From an uncultured Bacillota bacterium (GTDB lineage: Bacteria > Bacillota_I > Bacilli_A > RFN20 > CAG-288): DNA of 64,000 bases. Where the stretch lies: assembly GCA_949300365.1 (NCBI GenBank), contig CASGEC010000001.1:150545-214544 (forward strand). The letters are read 5' to 3'. How positions within the stretch are numbered: position 1 is the first letter of the stretch; each line of letters begins with the position of its first letter. A program made the position numbers and the translations under genes. Of the stretch, positions 45,525 through 54,675 are shown in pieces. Under the pieces are notes generated by a model that searched no databases, was not told the DNA's origin, and saw only the letters and a list, made by a program, of their open reading frames with translations.

Positions 45525-47582
45525 TTACTTCTTCTCCTGATGCTCCTTCAGGATCTCTTCCTGGAGCTTGTGCGGGACTTCCTCGTAATCCTCGAAGACG
45601 CGGTTGAAGAAGGCCGTTCCCTTGCTTAAGGCCTTGAGCTCGTTTGCGTATTCCTGAATCTCGGCCTGGGGGACGATCGCCACGACATCGAGGTTTCCGG
45701 AGCTGTTCTCGTCCGTGGAGAGGATCCGTGCCCTTCTCTTGCTGAGATCGGAAAGGACGGCACCCAGGTAGTCGTTCTCGCAGTCGATGGTGATCCTGTC
45801 GTAGGGCTCAAGGAGGATCGGTCCGCAATTGGGATAGGCGTTGCGGAAGGCCAGGATCGCCGCGTTCTTGAAGGCCATTTCGTTGGAATCGACCGTGTGC
45901 TGCTTGCCATCCAGAAGCGTGGCCTTGACGTTGAGGACAGGGGCACCGATGAGACCGCCGTTATTGAGGGCCTCCAAAAAGCCTTTCTCGACCGCCGGGA
46001 AGTAGCCCTTGTCGATATGGCCACCGAAGACGGTGGATTCAAAGGAGGTCTTCTCGGCCGGCTCAAAGCGCATCTGGACGACGCCGTAGTATCCGCTGCC
46101 GCCGGTCTGCTTGACATAGCGTCCTTCGGCCTCGCCTGCCTTGGTGATGGCCTCGCGGTAGGAAATCCTTATCTTCTCGGTTGAGAAATGGATCTCGTAT
46201 TCGTTCCTGAGGCGTTCGAGGATGGCGTTGAGGTGGGTCTTGGAAAGGCCGCCGATGAGGATCTGTCCGGTCGTCTCTTCCTTCCTCAGGGAAAGGGTCG
46301 GATCTTCCAAAGACATCCTGCCGACGACGGGGAAGAGCTTGTCGGAATCCTTCTTCGTCTCCGGGACGATGGCCGTGAAGTAGGTCGGCGTCGGATAGTG
46401 GACTTCCTTGTAGCGGATGGGGTGGCTCTTGTCCGAGAGAGTCGCCGAGAGGTGGATATCCTCAAGCCTTGTGACGGCGGCGATGTCGCCGGCGGAGACT
46501 TCCTTGATCGGGGTCAATTTCTCGCCGCAGACAGAGAAGAGATTGTTGAGTGCATAGTCCTTGCCGTTGTTAAGGCAGGTCAGCACATCCCCGGCATGGA
46601 GGACGCCCGACTGGACCTTGAAGATCGAGACCAGGCCCTGATAGGAATTGTAGGTGTTCTTGAAGACGACAAGGGAGGTCGGTTCCTCAAGGCTTGTCTG
46701 GACATGGACTTCCTCTCCCTTATCGTTTGTGGCCTCCATGGGCTTGAGGTCTGTGGGGGAAGGAAGATAGCTGACGAGCATGTTGGTCAAGGTATTGATG
46801 CCGATGTCCTTTGTGGCAGAGCCGACGATGATGGGATAAAGCTCACCCTTGAGGACGCCTTCCCTCAAGCCGAAGCGGATTTCCTCGTTGGTGAAGGGCT
46901 CGCCGGAGAAGAAACGCTCCAGAAGGGTATCGTTGACGGTGGCGACGGCCTCGCAGAGCCTGTTGTGGAGGGCGAAGACGATCTCCCTCTTGTCCTCGTA
47001 GATGACATCGTCCTCACAGGTGACGCCGTTGTATTTCCTGGCCTTGAGCTCGACGACGTTGACGAAGCCGTCGAAGTTTTCCTTCCGTCCGATCGGATAG
47101 GAGAAAGGAACGCACTTTTTGCTGTCGAGTTTCTCCTGGATATCCTCGTAGAGCACATTGAAGTCGACGTTTTCCTTGTCCATCTTGTTGAGGAAAAGGA
47201 ACATCGGAACGCCTCTCTTCCTCAGCAGCTTAAAAGCCTTGATCGTTCCTGTCTGGACGCCCTTGCTGGCATCGATGACAAGGATGGCACCCTTGATGAG
47301 ACGGGTGATGCCGATCGTTTCGAAGATGTAGTCGTCGTTTCCGGGAAGGTCGATGAGGTTGATCTTGTAGCCCTCGTGCTCGATGGGGATGACGCTGGAG
47401 GAGAGGGAGACCTGCTTCTCCTTTTCCTGGGGGAGGTAGTCGGAGAGGGTATTCTTCTTCTCGACCTCGCCCTTGGTTGCAATCAATCCGGCCTTGTAGG
47501 CCAAGGATTCGACAAGGCTCGTCTTTCCGCTTCCCTGATGGCCGACGACGGCGACATTGCGGATGTTTTCGGGATGATACAT
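45525..47582 (-). CDS. EF-G-like translational GTPase with altered switch II
   Basis: This 685-residue protein has the five-domain EF-G layout: P loop VGHQGSGKTSL, G4 LNKMD, and C-terminal domains with GGSGYYGVVQMRFEPAE and GHIDKGYFPAVEKGF. The G3 motif reads DLPGNDDY, with asparagine where nearly all translational GTPases have the catalytic histidine (DTPGH). Such EF-G-like paralogues (EF-G2 class) are known and usually do not replace EF-G in translocation. ATG 47582 has GGAG six bases upstream. A cre box lies between the -10 and the ribosome site, so expression probably follows carbon supply. Confidence 0.9.
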   Translation of the reverse strand: MYHPENIRNVAVVGHQGSGKTSLVESLAYKAGLIATKGEVEKKNTLSDYLPQEKEKQVSLSSSVIPIEHEGYKINLIDLPGNDDYIFETIGITRLIKGAILVIDASKGVQTGTIKAFKLLRKRGVPMFLFLNKMDKENVDFNVLYEDIQEKLDSKKCVPFSYPIGRKENFDGFVNVVELKARKYNGVTCEDDVIYEDKREIVFALHNRLCEAVATVNDTLLERFFSGEPFTNEEIRFGLREGVLKGELYPIIVGSATKDIGINTLTNMLVSYLPSPTDLKPMEATNDKGEEVHVQTSLEEPTSLVVFKNTYNSYQGLVSIFKVQSGVLHAGDVLTCLNNGKDYALNNLFSVCGEKLTPIKEVSAGDIAAVTRLEDIHLSATLSDKSHPIRYKEVHYPTPTYFTAIVPETKKDSDKLFPVVGRMSLEDPTLSLRKEETTGQILIGGLSKTHLNAILERLRNEYEIHFSTEKIRISYREAITKAGEAEGRYVKQTGGSGYYGVVQMRFEPAEKTSFESTVFGGHIDKGYFPAVEKGFLEALNNGGLIGAPVLNVKATLLDGKQHTVDSNEMAFKNAAILAFRNAYPNCGPILLEPYDRITIDCENDYLGAVLSDLSKRRARILSTDENSSGNLDVVAIVPQAEIQEYANELKALSKGTAFFNRVFEDYEEVPHKLQEEILKEHQEKK

Positions 47583-47593
47583 GTTGTTCTCCT

Positions 47594-47608
47594 TTGGAAA
47601 CGCTTACA
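47594..47608. promoter_or_regulatory. cre (CcpA) site of the EF-G-like gene
   Basis: TTGGAAACGCTTACA matches the consensus WTGNAANCGNWNNCW at every position. It lies between the minus-strand -10 TATACT (47612-47617) and the ribosome site, where bound CcpA would block transcription. Confidence 0.75.
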
Positions 47609-47809
47609 GAAAGTATACAGGAAAAAGCTCCAGGGGAAAAGGGAATTGCCGGAAAGAGGACAGGATTTCCCTGTCGGAAGGTCCATGTGGGCATCTTGAT
47701 TTCTCTTTCCAAAAGACAAACAAGGAAATCCAAGCGGCAGTTTGCGGTGAAAAAGCCGGTTTTTACCATTATTTGACATTTCTGGCTTTCCTATCCAAAA
47801 ACGATGTTC

Positions 47810-47815
47810 TATAAT
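47810..47815 (+). promoter_or_regulatory. -10 box of the glgCDA operon
   Basis: A perfect TATAAT lies 38 bases before glgC. TTGACA occurs at 47773 but is too far away (31 bases) to pair with it; the correctly spaced -35 is weak. Confidence 0.5.
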
Positions 47816-47823
47816 ATTTTCTG

Positions 47824-47838
47824 TTGAAAGCGTTTACA
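47824..47838. promoter_or_regulatory. cre (CcpA) site of the glycogen operon
   Basis: TTGAAAGCGTTTACA fits the cre consensus fully and sits just after the -10 box and three bases before the AAGGAGG ribosome site of glgC. The position predicts repression by CcpA. Confidence 0.75.
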
Positions 47839-47853
47839 ACAAGGAGGCTATGA

Positions 47854-48966
47854 ATGAAAGCAGAGATGGTAGCAGTCATCCTGGCCGGAGGAAGAGGCAC
47901 CCGTCTCCACTCCCTGACGGCCAAGATTGCGAAGCCTGCAGTCTTTTTTGGCGGGAAATACAGGATCATCGACTTCCCTCTCTCCAACTGTGCCAACTCC
48001 GGAATCTCCGCGGTCGGCGTCGCGACGCAATACGAGTCCACGGCCCTGAACACCTACATCGGGACCGGTAGGAACTGGGGTCTTAACGGCACCGGCGCTC
48101 TGACGTCCATCCTGCCGCCGAGGGAGACGCCGCTGGGGGCCAGCTGGTATCTGGGAACGGCCGATGCCATCTACCAGAACATCGACTGGCTGGACAAGAC
48201 GCATTGCGAGTACGTGGTCATCCTCTCGGGCGATCATATCTACAAGATGGACTATTCCGAGATGCTTTCTTTCCACAAGAAGAACGCCGCCGACGTCACC
48301 ATCGCCACCATCCGCGTGCCCATGAGCGAGGCCAGCCGCTTTGGTATCGTCCTCACCGATGAGGAAAGCCGCATCACCGAGTTCCAGGAGAAGCCAAAGC
48401 ATCCGAAATCCGACCTGGCCTCGATGGGTATCTATATCTTCAACTACAAGCTGCTTCGCGATAGTCTTGTTGCCGACCATGCCCTGGAGAAATCCAGCCA
48501 TGACTTCGGAAAGGATATCCTGCCGACCCTGCTCAAGGCCGGAAAGAGACTCTTCGCCTATGCCTTCTCCGGCTATTGGAAAGACGTCGGTACCGTCCAC
48601 TCCCTGTGGGAAGCCAACATGGACCTTCTTGATCCCGATTGCACCCTGCGCCTTTATTCCTCGGACTTCAAGGTCTATTCCGCCGATACCTTCTCCCGTC
48701 CGCAGCTCATCAGCAAGACGGCCACGGTCGATGACTGCATCGTCAATCAGGGTGCCGTCATCCACGGCAAGTGCGTCCATTCCGTCATCTCCAACGAGGT
48801 CGTCGTCGAGAAGGGCGCTCTCGTCCAGGATTCGATGATCATGCCCGGCGCCGTTGTCAAGAGCGGCGTCACGGTCAAGAACGCCATCATCGGCTCTTCT
48901 GTCGTCGTGGATTCGGACAAGATCGGAACCAAGGACGACATCGTTCTCTACACGGAGGAAGACTAA
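47854..48966 (+). CDS. glgC: Glucose-1-phosphate adenylyltransferase
   Basis: This 370-residue enzyme makes ADP-glucose from ATP and glucose-1-phosphate, the first committed step of glycogen synthesis. It shows VILAGGRGTRLHSLTAKIAKPA (nucleotide binding), FPLSNCANSGI, SGDHIYKMDY (catalytic aspartate), FQEKP, and a C-terminal left-handed beta-helix. AAGGAGG lies six bases before the ATG. It opens glgC-glgD-glgA with almost no gaps. Confidence 0.97.
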   Translation: MKAEMVAVILAGGRGTRLHSLTAKIAKPAVFFGGKYRIIDFPLSNCANSGISAVGVATQYESTALNTYIGTGRNWGLNGTGALTSILPPRETPLGASWYLGTADAIYQNIDWLDKTHCEYVVILSGDHIYKMDYSEMLSFHKKNAADVTIATIRVPMSEASRFGIVLTDEESRITEFQEKPKHPKSDLASMGIYIFNYKLLRDSLVADHALEKSSHDFGKDILPTLLKAGKRLFAYAFSGYWKDVGTVHSLWEANMDLLDPDCTLRLYSSDFKVYSADTFSRPQLISKTATVDDCIVNQGAVIHGKCVHSVISNEVVVEKGALVQDSMIMPGAVVKSGVTVKNAIIGSSVVVDSDKIGTKDDIVLYTEED

Positions 48967-48968
48967 CT

Positions 48969-50084
48969 ATGGCAATCAAGGTTTTAGGTTTGGTCGACTG
49001 CTTCAACAGCCCCGAGTTCGGGCCGATGACGAAGCATCGTTCCGTCGCTTCCACCTCCTTCCTGGGAAGATATGCCTTCATCGACTTCCAGCTTTCCAAC
49101 TTCCTCAACTCCCGCATCCCTTCTATCGGCATCCTCTGCCAGAACCACATCCGTTCCCTCTCCCGCCATGTCGGAAACGGAAACTCCTGGATCAACAACA
49201 CCAAGATCGGCCAGTTCCAGATTCTCTACGATGAGCCCAACATCGCCAATCCCGGATACAACACCGACGTCGCCGATCTCTTCGAGAACCGCTGGTTCCT
49301 GCGCGCCATCAAGCCCGACTATGTCGTCATCGCCCCTCCCTACATGGTCTTCCGTGCGGATTTCCAGGCCCTTCTTGCCGACCATATCGCTTCCGGTTCC
49401 CGCATCTCCCTTCTCTATACGCACAGGAAGGGACTGAAGAATTCCTTTATCGGTGCCCGCAAGATCTACATCTCCGAAAGGGGCAAGGTCACCCGCATCG
49501 AGACAAACCGCGGCGAGTCGGACGAAGGCGATATCTCCATGGGTACCATGATCATGGACTATCCGATGCTGGAGAGCCTCATGGAGTATGCCCAGGGAAC
49601 CTCGGCCTTCTTCTCCCTTTCCGATACCCTCAACCACATCTCTCCCTCCGTCCTCATCCGTGCCGTCCGCCACGATGGCTATGTCCAGTCCTTCGATTCG
49701 CTGAGCAACTACCTGAAGTATTCCCTCGACCTTCTTAACGAAGAGACCTATTCCTCCCTCTTTGACGAGGAATGGCCCATCTACACCAAGTCCTACGATA
49801 CGGCCCCTGTCCTCTACAAGAAGAGCGGCAGCGCCTCCAATTCCTATATCGCCAACGGTTCCATCATCGAAGGCTCGGTCGTCAACTCCATCCTCGGCCG
49901 TGGCGTCCGCGTCCATCGCGGGGTCGTGATCAAGAACGCCGTCATCGGCAGTGACGCCATCATCAGCGAGAACATCCATATCGAGAATGCCATCGTCGAC
50001 AAGGAAGCCCAGGTCATCCACGTCAAGGAGATCGTCGGCACGCCCGACAACCCACTCTACATCGCCCAGGGAGACATTGTCTGA
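48969..50084 (+). CDS. glgD: GlgD, regulatory subunit of ADP-glucose pyrophosphorylase
   Basis: This 371-residue paralogue of GlgC lacks the GGxGxRL nucleotide-binding loop; the N terminus reads VLGLVDCFNSPEFGPMTKHR. It keeps the sugar-nucleotide fold (FIDFQLSNFLNS, FQILYDEPN) and the beta-helix. In Bacillota GlgD is not catalytic on its own and raises the activity of GlgC. It starts two bases after the glgC stop and overlaps glgA by TGATG. Confidence 0.95.
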   Translation: MAIKVLGLVDCFNSPEFGPMTKHRSVASTSFLGRYAFIDFQLSNFLNSRIPSIGILCQNHIRSLSRHVGNGNSWINNTKIGQFQILYDEPNIANPGYNTDVADLFENRWFLRAIKPDYVVIAPPYMVFRADFQALLADHIASGSRISLLYTHRKGLKNSFIGARKIYISERGKVTRIETNRGESDEGDISMGTMIMDYPMLESLMEYAQGTSAFFSLSDTLNHISPSVLIRAVRHDGYVQSFDSLSNYLKYSLDLLNEETYSSLFDEEWPIYTKSYDTAPVLYKKSGSASNSYIANGSIIEGSVVNSILGRGVRVHRGVVIKNAVIGSDAIISENIHIENAIVDKEAQVIHVKEIVGTPDNPLYIAQGDIV

Positions 50085-51490
50085 TGAAAATCCTCTTGGT
50101 AACAAGCGAAGCCCTTCCCTATATCAAGTCCGGGGGACTGGCCGACTTCATCTATTCCTTCGGCAAGGCCCTCAAGGACAAGGGACATGCGGTTTCCGTC
50201 ATCCTTCCTCTCTACAAGGCCATCCGCGACAAGCACCAGGAAGTCCTGACCGACCTTTACGACACATTCGACTTCAAGATGGACTGGCGCACCCAGGGCT
50301 GTGGCGTCTTCCACCACAGGATCGACGACATCGACTTCTATTTCACGGCGATGGACCGCTTCGATCGCGATGGCATGTACGGCTATGGCGACGACAACGA
50401 GCGCTTTGCCTGCTTCATGATGGCCGTCAACACCTTCCTCACCCGCCACAACGACTATGACGTCGTCCACTGCAACGACTGGCAGACGGCTGTCCTTCCT
50501 CTCCTTCTCCGCTTCAATCCCAAGCCCATCAAGACGGTTTTGACGATCCATAACCCGGCCTTCCAGGGCTGGGCCTCACGGGACGATCTTCGCCGCTATT
50601 TCAATCTCCATACGGACTGCTTCGATTCCGGCCTTGTCCGCATGGGCGATTCCTTCAACTACCTGAAGACCGGCATCATGACGGCGGACAAGATCACTAC
50701 CGTCAGCCGCACCCACTGCCAGGAACTGCTCCACGACCACGATGGCTTTGGCGGTATCGGGGCGATCCTCGACTGGTGCCGGCACAACGACTTCGTCGGC
50801 ATCGTCAATGGCCTGGACGTCGATATCTGGGATCCGGCGACGGACGACAAGCTGGCCAAGAACTACACCCTCTATGACTACAAGGTCGGAAAGCGGGCCA
50901 ACAGGGAGAAGATCCTCAACGATCTTGGCATGTCCACTTCCTTCCGCGGTGCCTTGTATTCCTGCATCACCCGCCTTTCCGGACAGAAGGGCATCGATAG
51001 GCTCATTTCCTGCATGGGCGAGCTGAAGAAATCGGATTCCCGCCTCATCATCATCGGTACGGGCGACATGGAAAACGAGGTCCTGGCCAATGCCCTCCAG
51101 CATCCGGAGGTCTACTTCGTCAAGCGCTATGACGAGAACCTGGCGCACCTTCTCTATGCCGCCAGCGACTTCTTCCTCATGCCTTCCTACTTCGAGCCCT
51201 GCGGCACCAGCCAGATGATCGCCATGCGCTATGGCACGGTCCCGATCGTCAGCAACGTCGGCGGCCTCAACGACACGGTCAAGGATATCAGCCTCGGCTA
51301 TTCCGCGACGGGCTTTGTCTTCAATAACGCCGACCCGACGGCCTACATGAACTGCTTCATCGCCTCTTCCCGCTACTTCTACAATCCCGGCCTTGATAGG
51401 CTTATCCAGGAAGGCATGAAGGGCGACTATTCCTGGGCAAGATCGGCCGAAGAGTACATCCGTCTCTACGAGTCCATCACCTGGAAATGA
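50084..51490 (+). CDS. glgA: Glycogen synthase (ADP-glucose type)
   Basis: This 468-residue GT5 enzyme extends alpha-1,4-glucan chains from ADP-glucose. The ADP-binding KSGGLADFI (residues 15-23, in place of KTGGLAD), HCNDWQTAVLPL, TIHNPAFQG, and the C-terminal Rossmann part with SRFEPCG-like SYFEPCGTSQM are all present. Length fits the family. No branching enzyme or glycogen phosphorylase gene is in the window. Confidence 0.96.
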   Translation: MKILLVTSEALPYIKSGGLADFIYSFGKALKDKGHAVSVILPLYKAIRDKHQEVLTDLYDTFDFKMDWRTQGCGVFHHRIDDIDFYFTAMDRFDRDGMYGYGDDNERFACFMMAVNTFLTRHNDYDVVHCNDWQTAVLPLLLRFNPKPIKTVLTIHNPAFQGWASRDDLRRYFNLHTDCFDSGLVRMGDSFNYLKTGIMTADKITTVSRTHCQELLHDHDGFGGIGAILDWCRHNDFVGIVNGLDVDIWDPATDDKLAKNYTLYDYKVGKRANREKILNDLGMSTSFRGALYSCITRLSGQKGIDRLISCMGELKKSDSRLIIIGTGDMENEVLANALQHPEVYFVKRYDENLAHLLYAASDFFLMPSYFEPCGTSQMIAMRYGTVPIVSNVGGLNDTVKDISLGYSATGFVFNNADPTAYMNCFIASSRYFYNPGLDRLIQEGMKGDYSWARSAEEYIRLYESITWK

Positions 51491-51508
51491 TGCCGACGGA
51501 AATTTCTG

Positions 51509-51537
51509 TTTACTTTTCCGATGTCCATCGGTATAAT
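51509..51537 (+). promoter_or_regulatory. Promoter of rpmF
   Basis: TTTACT and a perfect TATAAT are separated by 17 bases, 57 bases before the rpmF start. Confidence 0.7.
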
Positions 51538-51594
51538 GTTTGTTGCTGTTTTGCATCATCGATGAAATATTAAGCAGAAACGGAGGATAAGACC

Positions 51595-51783
51595 ATGGCA
51601 GTACCTTTCAGAAGAACGGGAGTGACCAAGAAGAGAATCAGAAGAGGACATATCGGTCTCACGGCCGTCAACGTCGGCGTCTGCCCCAACTGCGGAGCGA
51701 CCGTCCGTCCCCATCATGTTTGCCCGAGCTGCGGCTATTACAAGGGCAAGAAGGTCATGGACGTCAAGTCCAACCAGGACTAA
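51595..51783 (+). CDS. rpmF: 50S ribosomal protein L32
   Basis: This 62-residue basic protein starts MAVPFRRTGVTKKRIRRGH and carries the zinc ribbon CPNCGATVRPHHVCPSCGYY, with four cysteines kept. CGGAGG lies before the ATG. The usual partner yceD is not upstream; the gene has its own promoter and terminator. Confidence 0.98.
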   Translation: MAVPFRRTGVTKKRIRRGHIGLTAVNVGVCPNCGATVRPHHVCPSCGYYKGKKVMDVKSNQD

Positions 51784-51807
51784 TTCTCCGATAGACCCAG
51801 AAATGGC

Positions 51808-51833
51808 AAGGGCTCGCCAGTCGAGCCCTTTTT
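51808..51833 (+). terminator. Terminator of rpmF
   Basis: AAGGGCTCG and CGAGCCCTT form a perfect 9-bp stem with loop CCAGT, followed by TTT. Confidence 0.9.
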
Positions 51834-51855
51834 CGACTCAGGAAAGGAGTAGAGG

Positions 51856-52323
51856 ATGACCTATCTCGAACGGATTACCTATCTGACCGGACGCTTCCTT
51901 GAGGTGTTCCAGTACACGCTTTTTAATGCCTATCGCCTTGCTACCTTCTTTGACGGCATCAAGCATCTCTCCCCGCAGACAAACACCGAGGAGAACATAG
52001 AGGCTTTGGAAAGTGTGGCCCGGACCAAGCTTGTCGAAAGCCAGGGAAAGGACGTCTCCACCCTTGAGAAGGACCTCCTTGGACACGGCCTATCCGTCAA
52101 GGACGAAAAGGAGCTTCACGCCTTGCTCCTCAAGCGCAACTACATCGTCTCCTACTTCTTCCTCAACACCGCTTCCGATCTTGCCAAGGAAGACCCCAGG
52201 ATCTACGAAAACACGATCGACGAGCTTCAGGAATACGTCGATAGGGCGATTGATCTCAATACCAGGATATCCAACGCCTTCGACAGAATCCTTGAGAGAG
52301 ACTATCGGCATTTCGGAAAGTAG
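51856..52323 (+). CDS. Small helical protein, possibly HEPN-like, unknown function
   Basis: This 155-residue soluble protein is predicted to be a helical bundle. LLKRNYIVSYFFLNTASDLA near residue 95 resembles the RNxxxH helix of HEPN-type or nucleotide-handling families, but the histidine position is serine, so nuclease activity is doubtful. Other features are a Tyr-rich N terminus (MTYLERITYLTGRF) and the ending LERDYRHFG. AAAGGAG precedes the ATG, and a terminator follows. The HEPN resemblance is a guess. Confidence 0.72.
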   Translation: MTYLERITYLTGRFLEVFQYTLFNAYRLATFFDGIKHLSPQTNTEENIEALESVARTKLVESQGKDVSTLEKDLLGHGLSVKDEKELHALLLKRNYIVSYFFLNTASDLAKEDPRIYENTIDELQEYVDRAIDLNTRISNAFDRILERDYRHFGK

Positions 52324-52333
52324 GATTTGCTGC

Positions 52334-52360
52334 CCCGCTTCGAAAGAGGCGGGATTTTTT
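52334..52360 (+). terminator. Rho-independent terminator
   Basis: CCCGCTTC pairs with GAGGCGGG (one G-U) over a GAAA tetraloop, followed by ATTTTTT. Confidence 0.9.
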
Positions 52361-52405
52361 GGATGGCGCGGGCGAGGCTCTTTAGGATATTGGAATCGTT
52401 TTAGT

Positions 52406-52471
52406 TTGGAAAAGTGGGTTATAAATACACTTTTCCAATTGGAAAACAGTATAAAAAATACACGTTTCCAA
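52406..52471. repeat. Two tandem 33-bp palindromic units
   Basis: Unit 1 (52406-52438) has 11-bp perfect inverted arms TTGGAAAAGTG/CACTTTTCCAA. Unit 2 (52439-52471) has arms TTGGAAA/TTTCCAA. Both share an AT-rich core with ATAnAnATACAC. A third inverted copy of the core (AAAACGTGTATTTTTAT) lies at 52513-52529. They are upstream of nothing intact on the plus strand and downstream of an ATPase remnant on the minus strand. Confidence 0.8.
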
Positions 52472-52573
52472 AATAAATGGCACTGAAATAGCTAATTTTA
52501 CATAAAGGAGTACAAAACGTGTATTTTTATTGACCATGGTCGATGAAAGCATTAAGACCTATAGCAACATCGA

Positions 52574-52897
52574 CTATAACCGATACACGGATGACGTGTT
52601 TGAGGATGATGTGAAGTTTGAGGATGACCCATTCCCGACTGTGCTCATGTCAATGTTTCTGGATTCTGTCTTTGCCACAACGCGAAACGGAAGGCAAGGA
52701 AAGCGATGATTGGAAGACAATGGCTTCTTTCCTTTACGAAATACCCACAACGTTTTTGTCTTTCCGATACGCCTTATGCCGTAGAGGACAACAGGGCTTC
52801 TTCCTTTTCTTTCGTATTGGCTTTTCAGGAATTCGATTTCCGCTTTCATTTTGCTTCCTGCCCCACGCTTTTGTTTTAAACCAACCAAAAGTTTCAC
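52574..52897 (-). pseudogene. Fragment of an archaeal-type AAA ATPase
   Basis: The frame encodes MKAEIEFLKSQYERKGRSP then VVLYGIRRIGKTKTL, the N terminus and Walker A of a COG1672-like ATPase, then runs into unrelated sequence. Only about 50 codons of the roughly 450 expected remain. Confidence 0.6.
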
Positions 52898-52998
52898 AGT
52901 GGTATATCATTCGGCGTTTGGCAAAGATTTTAAAGTCAAGTGGCTCTTAATAAGGTTCGTATGTCCTTTTTTTCGAAGAAAGGCAAAGAGATGGAAAT

Positions 52999-54250
52999 CT
53001 AGAGAAACATCGACATATAGATAGGGAATGTCGTGATGTTGTTTTCCGTCTTGATCTCGTTTCGATTGCTGAAAAGATAGCCCCGCGGAAGGCAATAGGA
53101 ACCTTTTTGGATTGACAAGCCTTGGAAGGGCGCGGAAGTCGTAGCCTTGCCTTCCAGACTTGACCTCGATGGGAAGGACGGTCTGCTTGTCGTAGTCATT
53201 GATGAGGAAGTCTACCTCCCCGACCTTCTTCCGACCGTAATAGTAGAGCCTATGCCCATGGGCGATAAGCTCCATCGCCACGGCCGTCTCATAGACGGAT
53301 CCGAGATTGAGGGCATTGTCCATGTTCAATATCGTCTGGATGTTTTCATGGAAAAGGATGGAAGTCAGGATTCCGACGTCGTTGTAGTAGAGCTTGATGA
53401 GATTCTTCCTTGCGGAACTTTCAAGCGGGAAGGTGGGATTCGGTGACGGCATCGACTTCCAAGGCGCATCCGGAATGGGCGAGATAGTCGAATTCGTCAA
53501 GATATCTTTCGATTCGCGCCTGCTTTTTCCCTTCGATCTCCGTGAGGCGAATGCGCTGCACCTTGTTTTCCATGGAGGAACGCATGGAATCATAGATGCG
53601 CCGGATCTTGAGGGAATGGTCGGAATCGTATTGTGCGGCATCGGCCTTGTAGTAGGCGAGCGTGCTTTCCTGGTTCTGTCGCATGGCACGGATATCGTTG
53701 TCAAGGAAGGCACGTATGGAATCGGGAAGGCCACCGGTCAGAAGATATTCCCGGAAGCGCCGAAGGATTGCTCTGTGTATGGCATCGGAAAAGGACTGGT
53801 GTTTTTGAAAGCATTCCCTGAGATAGGCGATGACATCCGCTCCGACTCCCCGTGCCCAAAGGAACTCCTCAAAATCCATCGGATACATGCGAACCTCCTC
53901 GATGCTTCCCATCGGGATGAAGATGGACTTCATCGTAATGCCCAAAAGGGATCCGCTTCCTATGAATCGGCAGCGCCTTTCTTCCCGCAGGGGCTTGGGA
54001 AGGGAAATGAGATGCGGATAGGTCCGGATTTCGTCCAGGAAAACGATGGTGTCTTCCATCGATCCTATTTTCCCATAGGTGGCAGAGACTTGAAGGAAGA
54101 AGTCCTGGACGGTCCGTATGTCCTGGAACGGCTTTGGGCCAAGGAAATCCTTTTGCAGATCGATTTCGATAGAGTTCGAAAATTCCTTCTTCGCCGTTTC
54201 GCGGATGATGAAGCTTTTCCCGTATTCTTTCTTCGGAACATGTTACGCAT
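52999..54250 (-). pseudogene. Disrupted AAA_14/DUF4143 ATPase
   Basis: Joined frames give a whole ATPase: EYGKSFIIRETAKKEF (Walker A), MEDTIVFLDEIRTYPHLI (Walker B) and RRCRFIGSGSLLG, then a DUF4143 half with IKLYYNDVGILTSIL, KKVGEVDFLINDYD and VLPIEVKSG, ending PIYMSMFL. Frameshifts lie near 53420 and 53110, and a stop precedes the Walker A region near 54250, so the gene is dead. Intact relatives are common next to mobile or toxin-like genes. Confidence 0.8.
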
Positions 54251-54629
54251 CCTCTCTCAGCTTATTCCTAAACACCAAGGCTTTTTGAAAAGATTCCTAT
54301 TGGCAAATGGAAATCAACCCTTTGCAAATAGATTCCTAAAACACGATTTAGTAAACCATGATTTCGTGCTAATAGATCCTATCAACGCCTTCTCCAAGAC
54401 TCCGGTTCCAAGTTCGGCTTTCCTTGAACGTTAGCTAGGAGATAGGAAGAAAGAAGATCCGTTATCGATTTTTCAGAAGCGGAGAAGGATATCGTGAAAG
54501 GCACAGCGGGAAGTCGATTATCGTGTTAACTTTCCAGAGAGGTGTAAGGCCTCTTATTTTTGTGACAATTTTGAGAAATCATACTTTTCGTTTTGTAAGA
54601 GCAATAATTACAATATGCTTTGTTAGTCG
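54251..54629. other. Intergenic region before the lipoprotein operon
   Basis: No supported gene. AGATTCCTA occurs twice (near 54290 and 54330), and a short hairpin AGAGG/CCTCT at 54538-54554 is followed by TTATTTTTG, resembling a weak terminator. Confidence 0.4.
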
Positions 54630-54658
54630 TTGATTTCACTACCCGGAGTGGTTATATT
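54630..54658 (+). promoter_or_regulatory. Promoter of the lipoprotein operon
   Basis: TTGATT and TATATT are separated by 17 bases. The spacer holds an imperfect palindrome CACTACCCGGAGTG, a plausible operator between the two boxes. Confidence 0.65.
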
Positions 54659-54675
54659 TCCCTGTAGGAGGATTT

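Noticed and set aside
46188..47699. Open frame of 503 codons on the plus strand
   Set aside because: It is antisense to the EF-G-like gene, with mirror-frame composition.
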